A DNA stretch of 64,000 nucleotides from Chamaelirium japonicum (taxonomy: Eukaryota; Streptophyta; Magnoliopsida; Liliales; Melanthiaceae): NCBI GenBank assembly GCA_947650365.1, contig OX393550.1, positions 75,417,229 to 75,481,228 of the forward strand. The letters run 5' to 3'. Position numbers and translations under genes: made by a program. Below the pieces are notes generated by a model, which had not been told where the DNA came from, searched no databases, and saw only the letters and a program-made list of their open reading frames with translations. How positions within the stretch are numbered: the stretch's first letter is position 1; each line of letters starts with the position of its first letter. Of this stretch, positions 12,533 to 27,000 are shown one piece after another.

Positions 12533-15500
12533 ATATACGAATGAATTAGAATGGATCGTAGAATGGATCGTACGAATGAATTAGAATTAATTAGAATGGA
12601 TCGTACGAATGAATTTGAATAAATCATAGGAATGAATTAGAATGGATCGTGCAAATGAATTAGACTGGATACATTCGTGCGAATAAATTAGAATGGATTG
12701 TATGAATGAATTAGAATGGATCGTACGAATAAATTAGAATGGATCGTATGAATGAATTAGAATAGATTGCGCGAATGAATTAGAATGGATCGTGCGAATG
12801 AAATAGAATGGATACAAATGAATTAGAATGGATCATACGAATGAATTAGAATGACGATCCATTCTTACTCATTCGTATGATCCATTCTAATTTATTCGCA
12901 CGAATGTATCCATTCTAATTCATTCGTACGTCTAATTTATTCGTACGGTCCATTCTAATTCATTCGCACAATCCATTCTATTTCATTCGTACGATCCATT
13001 CTTACACATTGGTACGATCCATTCTAATTCATTCGCACGAATGTATCCATTCTAATTCATTCGTACGAATCCATTCTAATTCATTCGCACGATCCATTCT
13101 AATTCATTCGTACGATCCATTCTAATTCATTCGCACGAATGTATCCATTCTAATTCATTCGTACGATCCATTCTAATTCATTCGTACGATCCATTCTAAT
13201 TCATTCGTACGACCCATTCTAATTCATTCGTACGATCCATTCTAATTCATTCGTACGATCCATTCTAATTCATTCATACAATCCATTCTAATTCTTCACA
13301 CGATCCATTCTAATTCATTCGTACGATCCATTCTAAATCATTCGTGCAATCCATTCTATTTCATTCGTACGATCAATTCTAATTCATTAGAATGGATCGT
13401 ACGAATAAATTAGAATGGATCATATTAATGAATTAGAATGGATCGTACGAATGAATTAGAATGGATCATACGAATGAATTAGAATGGATCTTACGAATGG
13501 ATTAGAATGGATACATTCGTGCGAATGAATTAGAATGGATCGGACGAATGAATCAGAATGGATCGTACGAATGAATTAGAATGGATCAAATGAATGAATT
13601 AGAATGGTTACATTCATGCGAATGAATTAGAATGGATCGTAAGAATGGATTAGAATGGATCGTACAAATGGATTAGAATGGATACATTCGAGCGAATGAA
13701 TTAGAATGGATCGTACGAATGAAATTAGAATGGATCGTACGAATGAATTAGAATAGATCGTACGAATGAATTAGAATGGATCGTACGAATGAATTAGAAT
13801 GGATCGTGTGAAAGAATTAGAGTGGATCGTACGAATGAATTAGAATGGATCGTGCGAATGAATTAGAATGGATCGTACGAATGAATTAGAATGGATCGTG
13901 CTAATGAATTAGAATTGATCGAACGAATGAATTAGCATGGATCGTGCATTCGTACGATCCATTCTAATTCATTCGTAAGATCCATTCTAATTCATTCGTA
14001 CGATCCATTCTAATTCATTCGTACGATCCATTCTAATTCATTCGCACGAATGTATCAATTCTAGTTCATTCGTACGATCCATTCTAATTCATTCGTACGA
14101 TCCATTCTAATTCATTCATACGATCTATTCTAATTCATTCATACAATCCATTCTAATTCTTTCACACGATCCATTCTAATTCATTCGTACGATCCATTCT
14201 AATTCATTCGCACAATCCATTCTATTTCATTCGTACGATCCATTCTTACTCATTCGTATGATCCATTCTAATTCATTCGCACGAATGTATCCATAATGGA
14301 TAATACGAATGAGTAAGAATGGATCGTACGAATGAAATAGAATGGATTGTGCGAATGAATTAGAATGGACCGTACGAATGAATTAGAATGGTTACATTCG
14401 TGCGAATGAATTAGAATGGATCGTACGAATGAATTAGAATGGATCGTACGAATAAATTAGAATTGATACATTCGTCCGAATGAATTAGAATGGATCATAC
14501 GAATGAGTAAGAATGGATCGTACGAAGGAAATAGAATAGATTGTACGAATGAATTAGAATGGATCGTGCGAATGAATTAGAATGGATCGTACGAATGAAT
14601 TAGAATGGATCGTACGAATGAATTAGAATGGATCGTGTGAATGAATTAGAATGGATCATATTAATGAATTAGAATGGATCGTACGAATGAATTAGAATGG
14701 ATACATTCGTGCGAATGAATTAGAATGGATCGTGCGAATCCATTAGACTGGATCTTGCGAATGAATAAGAATGGATCATACAAATGAATAAGAATGGATC
14801 GTACGAATTAATTAGAATGGATACATTCGTGCGAATGAATTAGAATGGATTGTATGAATTAATTACAATGGATCGTACGAATGAATTAGAATGGATCGTA
14901 CGAATGAATTAGAATAGCTCATACGAATGAATTAGAATGAATCGTATGAATGAATTAGAATGGTTACATTCGTGCGAATGAATTAGAATAGATCGTACGA
15001 ATGAATTAGAATGGATCGTACGAATAAATTAGAATGGATCGTGGGAATGAATTAGAATGGATCGTACGAATGAATTAGAATGGATCCACCGAATGAGTTA
15101 GAATGGATCATACGAATGAATTAGAATGGATTGTACGAATGAATTAGAATGGATTGTGCGAATGAATTAGAATGGATCGTATGAATGAATAAGAATGGAT
15201 CGTACTTATGAATTAGAATGGATCGTGCGAATGAATTAGCATGAATCATACGAATGTATTAGAATGGATCGTACGAAAGAATTAGAATGGATCGTACGAA
15301 GGAATTAGAATGGATCGTACGAAGGAATTAGAATGGATCGTACGAATGAATTAGAATGGATATATTCGTGCAAATGAATTAGAATGGATCGTATGAATGA
15401 ATTAGAATGGATTGTATGAGTGAAATAGAACGGATAGTACGAATGAAGTAGAATGGATCATATGAATGAATTAGAATGGGTACATTCGTGCGAATGAATT

Positions 15501-18500
15501 AGAATGGATCGTACGAACGAATTAGAATGGATCGTACGAATGAATTAGAATGGATCTTACGAATGAATTAGAATGGATCGTACGAATGAATTAGAATGGA
15601 TACATTCGTGCAAATGAATTAGAATGGATCGGATGAATGAATTAGAATGGATGATACAAATGAATTAGAATGGATCAAATGAATGAATTAGAATGGTTAC
15701 ATTCATGCGAATGAATTAGAATGGATCGTACGAATGGATTAGAATGGATCGTACGAATGGATTAGAATGGATACATTCGAGCGAATGAATTAGAATGGAT
15801 CGTACGAATGAATTAGAATGGATCGCACAAATGGATTAGAATGGATCCTACGAATGGATTAGAATGGATACCTTTGTGCATATGAATTAGAATGGATCGT
15901 ACGAATGAATTAGAATGGATCGTACGAATGAATTAGAATGGATCGTGCTAATGAATTATAATTGATCGAACGAATGAATTAGCATGGATCGTGCTAATGA
16001 ATTAGAATGGAACGTACGAATGAATTAGAATGGATCGTGTGAAAGAATTAGAATGGATTGTATGAATGAATTAGAATGAATTCGTACGATCCATTCTAAT
16101 TCATTCGCACGATCCATTCTAATTCATTCATACAATCCATTCTAATTCTTTCACACAATCCATTCTAATTCATTCGTACGATCCATTCTAATTCATTCGC
16201 ACGATCCATTCTAATTCACTCGCACGAAAGTATCCATTCTAATTCATTCATACGATCCATTCTAATTCATTCCTACGATCCATTCTAATTCATTCGCACA
16301 AATGTATCCATTCTAATTCATTCGTACGATCCATTCTAATTCATTCGTACGAGATCGTACGAATGAATTAGAATGGATCGTACGAATGAATTAGAATAGA
16401 TTGTACGAATGAATTAGAATAGATCGTACGAAGGAATTAGAATGGATCGTACGAATGAATTAGAATGGATCGTGCTAATGAATTAGAATTGATCGAACGA
16501 ATGAATTAGCATGGATCGTGCTAATAAATTAGAATGGAACGTATGAATGAATTAGAATGGATCGTGTGAAAGAATTAGAATGGATTGTATGAATGAATTA
16601 GAATGAATTCGTACGATCCATTCGAATTCATTCGCACGATCCATTCTAATTCATTCATACGATCCATTCTAATTCATTCATACAATCCATTCTAATTCTT
16701 ATACACGATCCATTCTAATTCATTCTTAGGATCCATTCTAATTCATTCGTACAATCTATTCTATTTCATTCGTACGATCCATTCTTACTCATTCGTATGA
16801 TCCATTCTAATTCATTCGGACGAATGTATCCATTCTATTTTATTCGTACGATCCATTCTAATTCATTCGTACGATCCATTCTAATTCATTCGTACGATCT
16901 ATTCTAATTCATTCGTACGATCCATTCTAATTTCATTCGTACGATCCATTCTAATTCATTCGCTCGAATGTATCCATTCTAATCAATTCGTACGATCCAT
17001 TCTAATCCATTCGTACGATCCATTCTAATTCATTCGCATGAATGTAACCATTCTAATTCATTCTTTTGATCCATTCTAATTCATTCGTACGATCCATTCT
17101 AATTCATTCGTCCGATCCATTCTAATTCATTCGCACGAATGTATCCATTCAAATTCATTCGTACGATCCATTCTAATTCATTCGTACGATCCATTCTAAT
17201 TCATTCGTAAGATCCATTCTAATTCATTCGTACGATCCATTCTAATTCATTCGCACGAATGTATCCATTCTAGTTCATTCGTACGATCCATTCTAATTCA
17301 TTCGTACGATACATTCTAATTCATTCGCACGATCCATTCTAATTCATTTGTACGATCAATTCTAATTCATTCGCACGAATGTATCCATTCTAATTCATTC
17401 GTACGATACCTTTGTGCATATGAATTAGAATGGATCGTACAAATGAATTACAATGGATCATATTAATGAATTAGAATGGATCGTACGAATGAATTAGAAT
17501 GGATCGCACGAATGAATTAGAATGGATCTTACGAATGGATTAGAATGGATCGTACGAATGAATTAGAATGGATCGCACGAATGAATTAGAATGGATCGTA
17601 CGAATGAATTAGAATGGATCAAATGAATGAATTAGAATGGTTACATTCATGCGAATGAATTAGAATGGATCGTACGAATGGATTAGAATGGATCATACGA
17701 ATGTATTAGAATGGATACATTCGAGCGAATGAATTAGAATGGATCGCATGAATGAAATTAGAATGGATCGTACGAATGAATTAGAATAGATCGTACGAAT
17801 GAATTAGAATGGATCGTACGAATGAATTAGAATGGATCGTGTGAAAGAATTAGAATGGATCGTACGAATGAATTAGAATGGATCGTGCGAATGAATTAGA
17901 ATGGATCGTACGAATGAATTAGAATGGATCGTGCTAATGAATTAGAATTGATCGAACGAATGAATTAGCATGGATCGTGCATTCATTCGATCCATTCTAA
18001 TTCATTCGTAAGATCCATTCTAATTCATTCGTACGATCCATTCTAATTCATTCGCACGAATGTATCCATTCTAGTTCATTCGTACGATCCATTCTAATTC
18101 ATTCGTACGATCCATTCTAATTCATTCATACGATCTATTCTAATTCATTCATACAATCCATTCTAATTCTTTCACACGATCCATTCTAATTCATTCGTAC
18201 GATCCATTCTAATTCATTCGCACAATCCATTCTATTTCATTCGTACGATCCATTCCTACTCATTCGTATGATCCATTCTAATTCATTCGCACGAATGTAT
18301 CCATAATTGATCATACGAATGAGTAAGAATGGATCGTACGAATGAAATAGAATGGACCGTACGAATGAATTAGAATGGATACATTCGTGCGAATGAATTA
18401 GAATGGATCGGACGAATGAATTAGAATGGATCGTACGAATGAATTCGAAATGATCGTACGAATGAATTAGAATGGATCGTACGAATAAATTAGAATGGAT

Positions 18501-19649
18501 ACATTCGTCCGAATGAATTAGAAAGGATCATACGAATGAGTAAGAATGGATCGTACGAATGAATTAGAATGGATCATACGAATGAATTAGAATGGATCTT
18601 ACTAATGAACTAGAATGGATCGTACGAATGAACTAGAATGGATCGTACGAATGAACTAGAATGGATACATTCGTGCGAATGAATTAGAATGGATCGTACG
18701 AATGAATTAGAATGGATAGTACGATTCATTCTAATTCATTCGTACGATCCATTCTAATACATTTGTACGATTCATACTAATTCATTCACACGATCCATTC
18801 TAATTCATTCGTACGATCCATTCTTATTCATTCATACGATCCATTCTAATTCATTCGCACAATCCATTCTATTTCATTCGTGCAATCCATTCTAATTCAT
18901 TCGTATGACCCATTCTAACTCATTCGGTGGATCCATTCTAATTCATTCGTACGATCCATTCTAATTCATTCCCACGATCCATTCTAATTTATTCGTACGA
19001 TCCATTCTAATTCATTCGTACGATCTATTCTAATTCATTCGCACGAATGTAACCATTCTAATTCATTCATACGTTTCATTCTAATTCATTCGTATGAGCT
19101 ATTCTAATTCATTCGTACGATCCATTCTAATTCATTCGTACGATCCATTGTAATTCATTCATACAATCCATTTAGATTCATTCGCACAAATGTATCCATT
19201 CAAATTCATTCATACGATCCAGTCTAATTCATTCGTACGATCCATTCTAATTCATTCGCACGAATATATCCATTCTAATTCTTTTGTACGATGTATTCTA
19301 TTTCATTCGTACGATCCATTCTAATTCATTCGTACGATCCATTCTAATTCATTCGTACGATCCATTCTAATTCATTCGCACGAATGTATCCATTCTAATT
19401 CATTCGTACAATCCATTCTATTTCATTCGTACGATCCATTCTTACTCATTCGTATGATCCATTCTAATTCATTTGTATGATCCATTCTAATTCATTCGTA
19501 CGATCCATTCTAATTCATTCGTACGATCCATTCTAATTCATTCGCACGATCCATTCTAATTCATTCATACGATCCATTCTAATTCATTCATACGATCCAT
19601 TCTAATTCATTCGCCCGATCCATTCTAATTCATTCATACGATCCATTCT

Positions 19650-19679
19650 ATTCGAATGGATCATGCGATCCATTCGAAT
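19650..19679 (-). repeat. ATTCGAATGGATC hairpin, minus form (repeat B)
   Basis: Same 13-bp arms and ATGC loop, 8,237 bp after the copy at 11,413. Confidence 0.92.
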
Positions 19680-20044
19680 TCATTCGCACGATCCATTCTA
19701 ATTCATTCATACGATCCATTCTAATTCATTCATACAATGTATTCTAATTCTTTCACACGATCTATTCTAATTCATTCGTACGATCCATTCTAATTCATTC
19801 GTACAATCCATTCTATTTCATTTGTACGATCCATTCTTACTCATTCGTATGATCCATTCTAATTCATTCGTACGATCCATTCTAATTCATTTGTACGATC
19901 CATTCTAATTCATTCGTACAATCCATTCTATTTCATTCGTACGATCCATTCTTACTCATTCGTATGATCCATTCTAATTCATTCACACAAATGTATCCAT
20001 TCTAATTCATTCATACAATCTATTCTAATTCATTCCGTACTATC

Positions 20045-20086
20045 CATTCTAATTCATTCGTACGATCGTACGAATGAATTAGAATG
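20045..20086. repeat. Minus-to-plus palindromic switch, 42 bp (repeat B)
   Basis: Same junction as at 11,808, offset 8,237 bp. 21-bp perfect arms meet at 20,065|20,066. Confidence 0.92.
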
Positions 20087-20180
20087 AATCGTACGAATGA
20101 ATTAGAATAGATTGTGCGAATGAATTAGAATGGATCGTACGAATGAATTAGAATGGATCGTACGAATGAATTAGAATGGA

Positions 20181-21997
20181 TCATACGAATGAGTAAGAAT
20201 GGATCGTACGAATGAATTAGAATGGATCGTACGAATGAATTAGAATGGATCGTACAAATAAATTAGAATGGATACATTCGTCCGAATGAATTAGAATGGA
20301 TCATACGAATGAGTAAGAATGGATCGTACGAATGAAATAGAATAGATTGTACGAATGAATTAGAATGGATCCTACGAATGAATTAGAATGGATCGTGTGA
20401 AAGAATTAGAATGGATTGTATGAATGAATTAGAATGGATCGTATGAATGAATTAGAAAGGATCGTGCGAATGAATTCGAATGGATCGTACGAATTCATTC
20501 TAATTCATTCATACAATCCATTCTAATTCTTTCACACGATCCATTCTAATTCATTCGTACGTTCCATTCTAATTCATTAGCACGATCCATGCTAATTCAT
20601 TCGTTCGATCAATTCTAATTCATTAACACGATCCATTCTAATTCATTCGTACGATCCATTCTAATTTATTCGCACGATCCATTCTAATTCATTCAAAGGA
20701 TCCATTCTAATTCATTCATTCGATCTATTCTAATTCTTTCGCACGAATGTATCCATTCTAATTCATTCGCACGAATATATCTATTCTAATTCATTCGTAC
20801 GATCCATTCTAATTCATTCGTACGATCCATTCGAATTCATTCGCACGATCCATTCTAATTCATTCATATGATCCATTCTAATTCATTCATACAATCCATT
20901 CTAATTCTTTCACACGATCCATTCTAATTCATTCGTACGATCCATTCTAATTCATTCGTACAATCCATTCTATTTCATTCGTACGATCCATTCTTACTCA
21001 TTCGTATGATCCATTCTAATTTATTCGTACGATCCATTCTAATTCATTCGTACGATCCATTCTAATTCATTCGTACGATCCATTCTAATTCATTCGCACG
21101 AATGTATCCATTCTAGTTCATTCGTACGATCCATTCTAATTTATTCGTACGATCCATTCTAATTCATTCGCACGATCCATTCTAATTCATTCGTACGATC
21201 CTAATTCATTCATACGATCCATTCTAATTCATTCGTATGATCCATTCTAATTCATTCGTACAATCTATTCTAATTCATTCGTACGAATGGATACATTCGT
21301 GTGAATGAATTAGAATGGATCGTACGAATGCCATTCTAATTCATTCGTAAGATCCATTCTAATTCATTTGTACGATCCATTCTAGTTCATTCGTACGATC
21401 CATTCTAATTCATTCGCACGAATGTATCCATTCTAGTTCATTCGTACGATCCATTCTAATTCATTCGTACGATCCATTCTAATCCATTCGCACGATCCAT
21501 TCTAATTCATTCGTACGATCCATTCTAATTCATTCATACGATCCATTCTAATTCATTCGTATGATCCATTCTAATTCATTCGTCCGATCCATTCTAATTC
21601 ATTCGCACGAATGTATCCATTCTAACTCATTCGTACGATCCATTCTAATTCATTCGTACGATCCATTCTAATTCATTCGCACGAATGTATCCATTCTAGT
21701 TCATTCGTACGATCCATTCTAATTCATTCGTACGATCCATTCTAATTCATTCGCACGATCCATTCTAATTCCTTCGTACGATCAATTCTAAATCATTCGC
21801 ACGAATGTATCCATTCTAATTCATTCGTACGATCCTGAATTAGAATGGATCGTACGAATGAATTAGAATGGATACCTTTGTGCATATGAATTAGAATGGA
21901 TCGTACGAATGAATTAGAATGGATACATTCGTGCGAATGAATTAGAATGGATCGTACGAATGAATTAGAATGGATCGTACGAATGAATTAGAATGGA
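20181..21997. repeat. 1.8-kb tandem unit, copy 1 (1,817 bp)
   Basis: First full copy of a recently duplicated unit, measured from the marker TCATACGAATGAGTAAG. Blocks are + to 20,490, - 20,491-21,284, + 21,285-21,330 (two monomers), - 21,331-21,835, + from 21,836. The plus-to-minus change at 20,491 lies in GAATGAATTCG-11 bp-CGAATTCATTC. The minus-to-plus change at 21,836 is the CCTGAATTAG junction. Copy 1 has one more 23-bp monomer than copy 2, near 21,240. Confidence 0.9.
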
Positions 21998-23791
21998 TCA
22001 TACGAATGAGTAAGAATGGATCGTACGAATGAATTAGAATGGATCGTACGAATGAATTAGAATGGATCGTACAAATAAATTAGAATGGATACATTCGTCC
22101 GAATGAATTAGAATGGATCATACGAATGAGTAAGAATGAATCGTACGAATGAAATAGAATAGATTGTACGAATGAATTAGAATGGATCCTACGAATGAAT
22201 TAGAATGGATCGTGTGAAAGAATTAGAATGGATTGTATGAATGAATTAGAATGGATCGTATGAATGAATTAGAAAGGATCGTGCGAATGAATTCGAATGG
22301 ATCGTACGAATTCATTCTAATTCATTCATACAATCCATTCTAATTCTTTCACACGATCCATTCTAATTCATTCGTACGTTCCATTCTAATTCATTAGCAC
22401 GATCCATGCTAATTCATTCGTTCAATCAATTCTAATTCATTAACACGATCCATTCTAATTCATTCGTACGATCCATTCTAATTTATTCGCACGATCCATT
22501 CTAATTCATTCAAAGGATCCATTCTAATTCATTCATTCGATCTATTCTAATTCTTTCGCACGAATGTATCCATTCTAATTCATTCGCACGAATATATCTA
22601 TTCTAATTCATTCGTACGATCCATTCTAATTCATTCGTACGATCCATTCGAATTCATTCGCACGATCCATTCTAATTCATTCATATGATCCATTCTAATT
22701 CATTCATACAATCCATTCTAATTCTTTCACACGATCCATTCTAATTCATTCGTACGATCCATTCTAATTCATTCGTACAATCCATTCTATTTCATTCGTA
22801 CGATCCATTCTTACTCATTCGTATGATCCATTCTAATTCATTCGTACGATCCATTCTAATTCATTCGTACGATCCATTCTAATTCATTCGTACGATCCAT
22901 TCTAATTCATTCGCACGAATGTATCCATTCTAGTTCATTCGTACGATCCATTCTAATTTATTCGTACGATCCATTCTAATTCATTCCCACGATCCATTCT
23001 AATTCATTCGTACGATCCTAATTCATTCATACGATCCATTCTAATTCATTCGTACGATCCATTCTAATTCATTCGTACGAATGGATACATTCGTGTGAAT
23101 GAATTAGAATGGATCGTACGAATGCCATTCTAATTCATTCGTAAGATCCATTCTAATTCATTCGTACGATCCATTCTACTTCATTCGTACGATCCATTCT
23201 AATTCATTCGCACGAATGTATCCATTCTAGTTCATTCGTACGATCCATTCTAATTCATTCGTACGATCCATTCTAATCCATTCGCACGATCCATTCTAAT
23301 TCATTCGTACGATCCATTCTAATTCATTCATACGATCCATTCTAATTCATTCGTATGATCCATTCTAATTCATTCGTCCGATCCATTCTAATTCATTCGC
23401 ACGAATGTATCCATTCTAACTCATTCGTACGATCCATTCTAATTCATTCGTACGATCCATTCTAATTCATTCGCACGAATGTATCCATTCTAGTTCATTC
23501 GTACGATCCATTCTAATTCATTCGTACGATCCATTCTAATTCATTCGCACGATCCATTCTAATTCCTTCGTACGATCAATTCTAAATCATTCGCACGAAT
23601 GTATCCATTCTAATTCATTCGTACGATCCTGAATTAGAATGGATCGTACGAATGAATTAGAATGGATACCTTTGTGCATATGAATTAGAATGGATCGTAC
23701 GAATGAATTAGAATGGATACATTCGTGCGAATGAATTAGAATGGATCGTACGAATGAATTAGAATGGATCGTACGAACGAATTAGAATGGA
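21998..23791. repeat. 1.8-kb tandem unit, copy 2 (1,794 bp)
   Basis: Second full copy, matching copy 1 nearly base for base by eye with scattered single differences. Blocks are + to 22,308, - 22,309-23,076, + 23,077-23,123, - 23,124-23,629, + from 23,630. The offset to copy 1 is 1,817 bp on the left and 1,794 bp on the right, and the change is explained by one missing 23-bp monomer near 23,055. Confidence 0.9.
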
Positions 23792-24066
23792 TCATACGAA
23801 TGAGTAAGAATGGATCGTACGAATGAATTAGAATGGATCGTACGAATGAATTAGAATGGATCGTACAAATAAATTAGAATGGATACATTCGTCCGAATGA
23901 ATTAGAATGGATCATACGAATGAGTAAGAATGGATCGTACGAATGAAATAGAATAGATTGTACGAATGAATTAGAATGGATCCTACGAATGAATTAGAAT
24001 GGATCGTGTGAAAGAATTAGAATGGATTGTATGAAAGAATTAGAATGGATCGTATGAATGAATTAG
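23792..24066 (+). repeat. 1.8-kb tandem unit, partial copy 3
   Basis: The start of a third copy, 1,794 bp after copy 2. It follows the same order (GAGTAAG, 28-mer with GTCCG, GAGTAAG, GAAATAG, GATCCTACG, GTGTGAAAG) and then departs at about 24,066, just before the GAAAGGATCGTGCG monomer of copies 1 and 2. A more diverged relative of the unit lies at about 26,270-26,580, where the GAATTCG junction and the following minus monomers reappear. Confidence 0.8.
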
Positions 24067-27000
24067 AATAGATCGTATGAATGAATTAGAATGGATCGTA
24101 CGAATGAATTAGAATGGATCGTACGAATGAATTAGAATGGATCGTATGAATGAATTAGAATGGATCTTACGAATGAATTAGAATGGATCGTACGAATGAA
24201 TTAGAATGGATCGTACGAATAAATTAGAATGGATACATTCGTCCGAATGAATTAGAATGGATCATACAAATGAGTAAGAATGGATCGTACGAATGAAATA
24301 GAATAGATTGTACGAATGAATTAGAATGGATCCTACGAATGAATTAGAATGGATCGTGTGAAAGAATTAGAATGGATTGTATGAATGAATTAGAATGGAT
24401 CGTGCGAATCAATTAGAATGGATCGTACGAATGAATTAGAATGGATCGTGCTAATGAATTAGAATTGATCGAACGAATGAATTAGCATGGATCGTGCTAA
24501 TGAATTAGAATGGAACGTACGAATCAATTAGAATGGATCGTGTGAAAGAATTAGAATGGATTGTATGAATGAATTAGAATGAATTCGTACGATCCATTCG
24601 AATTCATTCGCATGATCCATTCTAATTCATTCATACGATCCATTCTAATTCATTCATACAATCCATTCTAATTCTTTCACATGATCCATTCTAATTCATT
24701 CGTTGGATCCATTCTAATTCATTCGTACAATCCATTCTAATCCATTCGTACGATCCATTCTAATTCATTCGTACCATCCATTCTAATTCATTCGTACGAT
24801 CCATTCTAATTTATTCGCACGAATGTTTCCATTCTAATCCATTCATACGATCCATTCTAATTCATTCATAAGATCCATTCTAATTCATTCGTACGATCCA
24901 TTCTAATTCATTCGTACGATCCATTCTAATTCATTCGTTCGATCCATTCTAATTCATTCGCACGAATGTATCCATTCTAATTCATTCGCACAATCCATTC
25001 TATTTCATTCGTACGATCAATTCTTACTCATTCGTATGATCCATTCTAATTCATTCATTTGATCCATTCTAATTCATTCGTACGATCCATTCTAATTCAT
25101 TCGCACGATCCATTCTAATTCATTCATACGATCCATTCTAATTCATTCATACGATCCATTCTAATTCATTCGTACAATCCATTCTAATTCATTCGCCCGA
25201 TCCATTCTAATTCATTCATACGATCCATTCTATTCGAATGGATCATGTGATCCATTCGAATTCATTCGCACGATCCATTCTAATTCATTCATACGATCCA
25301 TTCTAATTCATTCATACAATGCATTCTAATTCTTTCACACGATCCATTCTAATTCATTCGTACGATCCATTCTAATTCATTCGTACAATCCATTCTATTT
25401 CATTTGTACAATCCATTCTTACTCATTCGTATGATCCATTCTAATTCATTCGTACAATCCATTCTAATTCATTTGTACGATCCATTCTAATTCTTTCACA
25501 CGATCCATTCTAATTCATTCGTAGGATCCATTCTAATTCATTCGTACAATCTAATCTATTTCATTCGTACGATCAATTCTTACTCATTCGTATGATCCAT
25601 TCTAATTCATTCGGACGAATGTATCCATTCTAATTTATTCGTACGATCCATTCTAATTCATTCGTGCGATCCATTCTAATTCATTCGTACGATCCATTCT
25701 TACTCATTCGTATGATCCATTCTAATTCATTCGTACGATCCATTCTAATTCATTCGTACGATCCATTCTAATTCATTCGCACAATCTATTCTAATTCATT
25801 CATTGTGTGAAAGAATTAGAATGCATTGTATGAATGAATAAGAATGGATCGTGCGAATGAATTAGAATGGATCGTACGAATGAATTAGAATGGATCGTGT
25901 GAAAGAATTAGAATGGATTGTATGAATGAATTAGAATGAATTAGAATGGATCGTACGAATAAATTAGAATGGATCGTATGAAAGAATTAGAATGGATCGT
26001 ATGAATGAATTAGAATGGATACATTCGTGTGAATGAATTAGAATGGATCGTATGAATGAATTAGAATAGATTTTGTGAATGAATTAGAACTGATCGTACG
26101 AATGAATTAGAATGGATACATTCGTGCGAATGAATTAGAATGGATTGTATGAATGAATTAGAATGGATCCTATGAATGAATTAGAATGGATCGTACGAAT
26201 GAATTAGAATGGATACATTCGTGCGAATGAATTAGAATTGATCGTACGAATGAATTAGAATGGATCATACGAATGGATTAGAATAGATTGTACGAATGAA
26301 TTAGAATGGATCCTACGATTGAATTAGAATGGATCATGTGAAAGAATTAGAATGGATTGTATGAATGAATTAGAATGGATTGTATGAATGAATTAGAATG
26401 GATCGTGCGAATGAATTCGAATGGATCATACGAATTCATTCTAATTCATTCATACAGTCCATTCTAATTCTTTCACACGATCCATTCTAATTCATTCGTA
26501 CGTTCCATTCTAATTCATTAGCACGATCCATGCTAATTCATTCATTCGATCAATTCTAATTCATTAGCACAATCCATTCTAATTCATTCATACGATCCAT
26601 TCTAATTCATTCGCACGATCCATTCTAATTCATTCATACAATCCATTCTAATTCTTTCACACGATCCATTCTAATTCATTCGTAGGATCCATTTTAATTC
26701 ATTCGTACAATCTATTCTATTTTATTCGTACGATCCATTCTTACTCATTCGTATGATCCATTCTAATTCATTCGGACGAATGTATCCATTCTAATTCATT
26801 CGTACGATCCATTCTAATTCATTCGTACGATCCATTCTAATTCATTCGTACGATCCATTCTAATTCATTCGTACGATCCATACTAATTCATTTATACGAT
26901 CTATTCTAATTTATTCATACAATCCATTCTAATTCTTTCACACGATCCATTCTAGTTCATTCATACGATCCATTCTAATTCATTCGCACAATCCATTCTA

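Larger units (their letters stand above)
11941..20180. repeat. Higher-order repeat copy B (about 8.2 kb)
   Basis: Second adjacent copy of the large higher-order repeat, with switches in the same order as copy A. Blocks are: + to 12,480; - 12,481-12,502; + 12,503-12,853; - 12,854-13,387; + 13,388-13,946; - 13,947-14,294; + 14,295-16,081; - 16,082-16,350; + 16,351-16,610; - 16,611-17,404; + 17,405-17,980; - 17,981-18,304; + 18,305-18,720; - 18,721-20,065; + from 20,066. Against copy A it lacks about 74 bp near 12,230, gains 10 bp at about 12,587, and keeps about 175 bp of the minus block after 14,120 that copy A has lost at 5,797. It lacks about 370 bp around 18,560, where copy A carries the TAGACTGG monomer. 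It runs directly into the start of a third copy, which breaks off at about 20,390 where the 1.8-kb unit continues instead. Confidence 0.85.
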
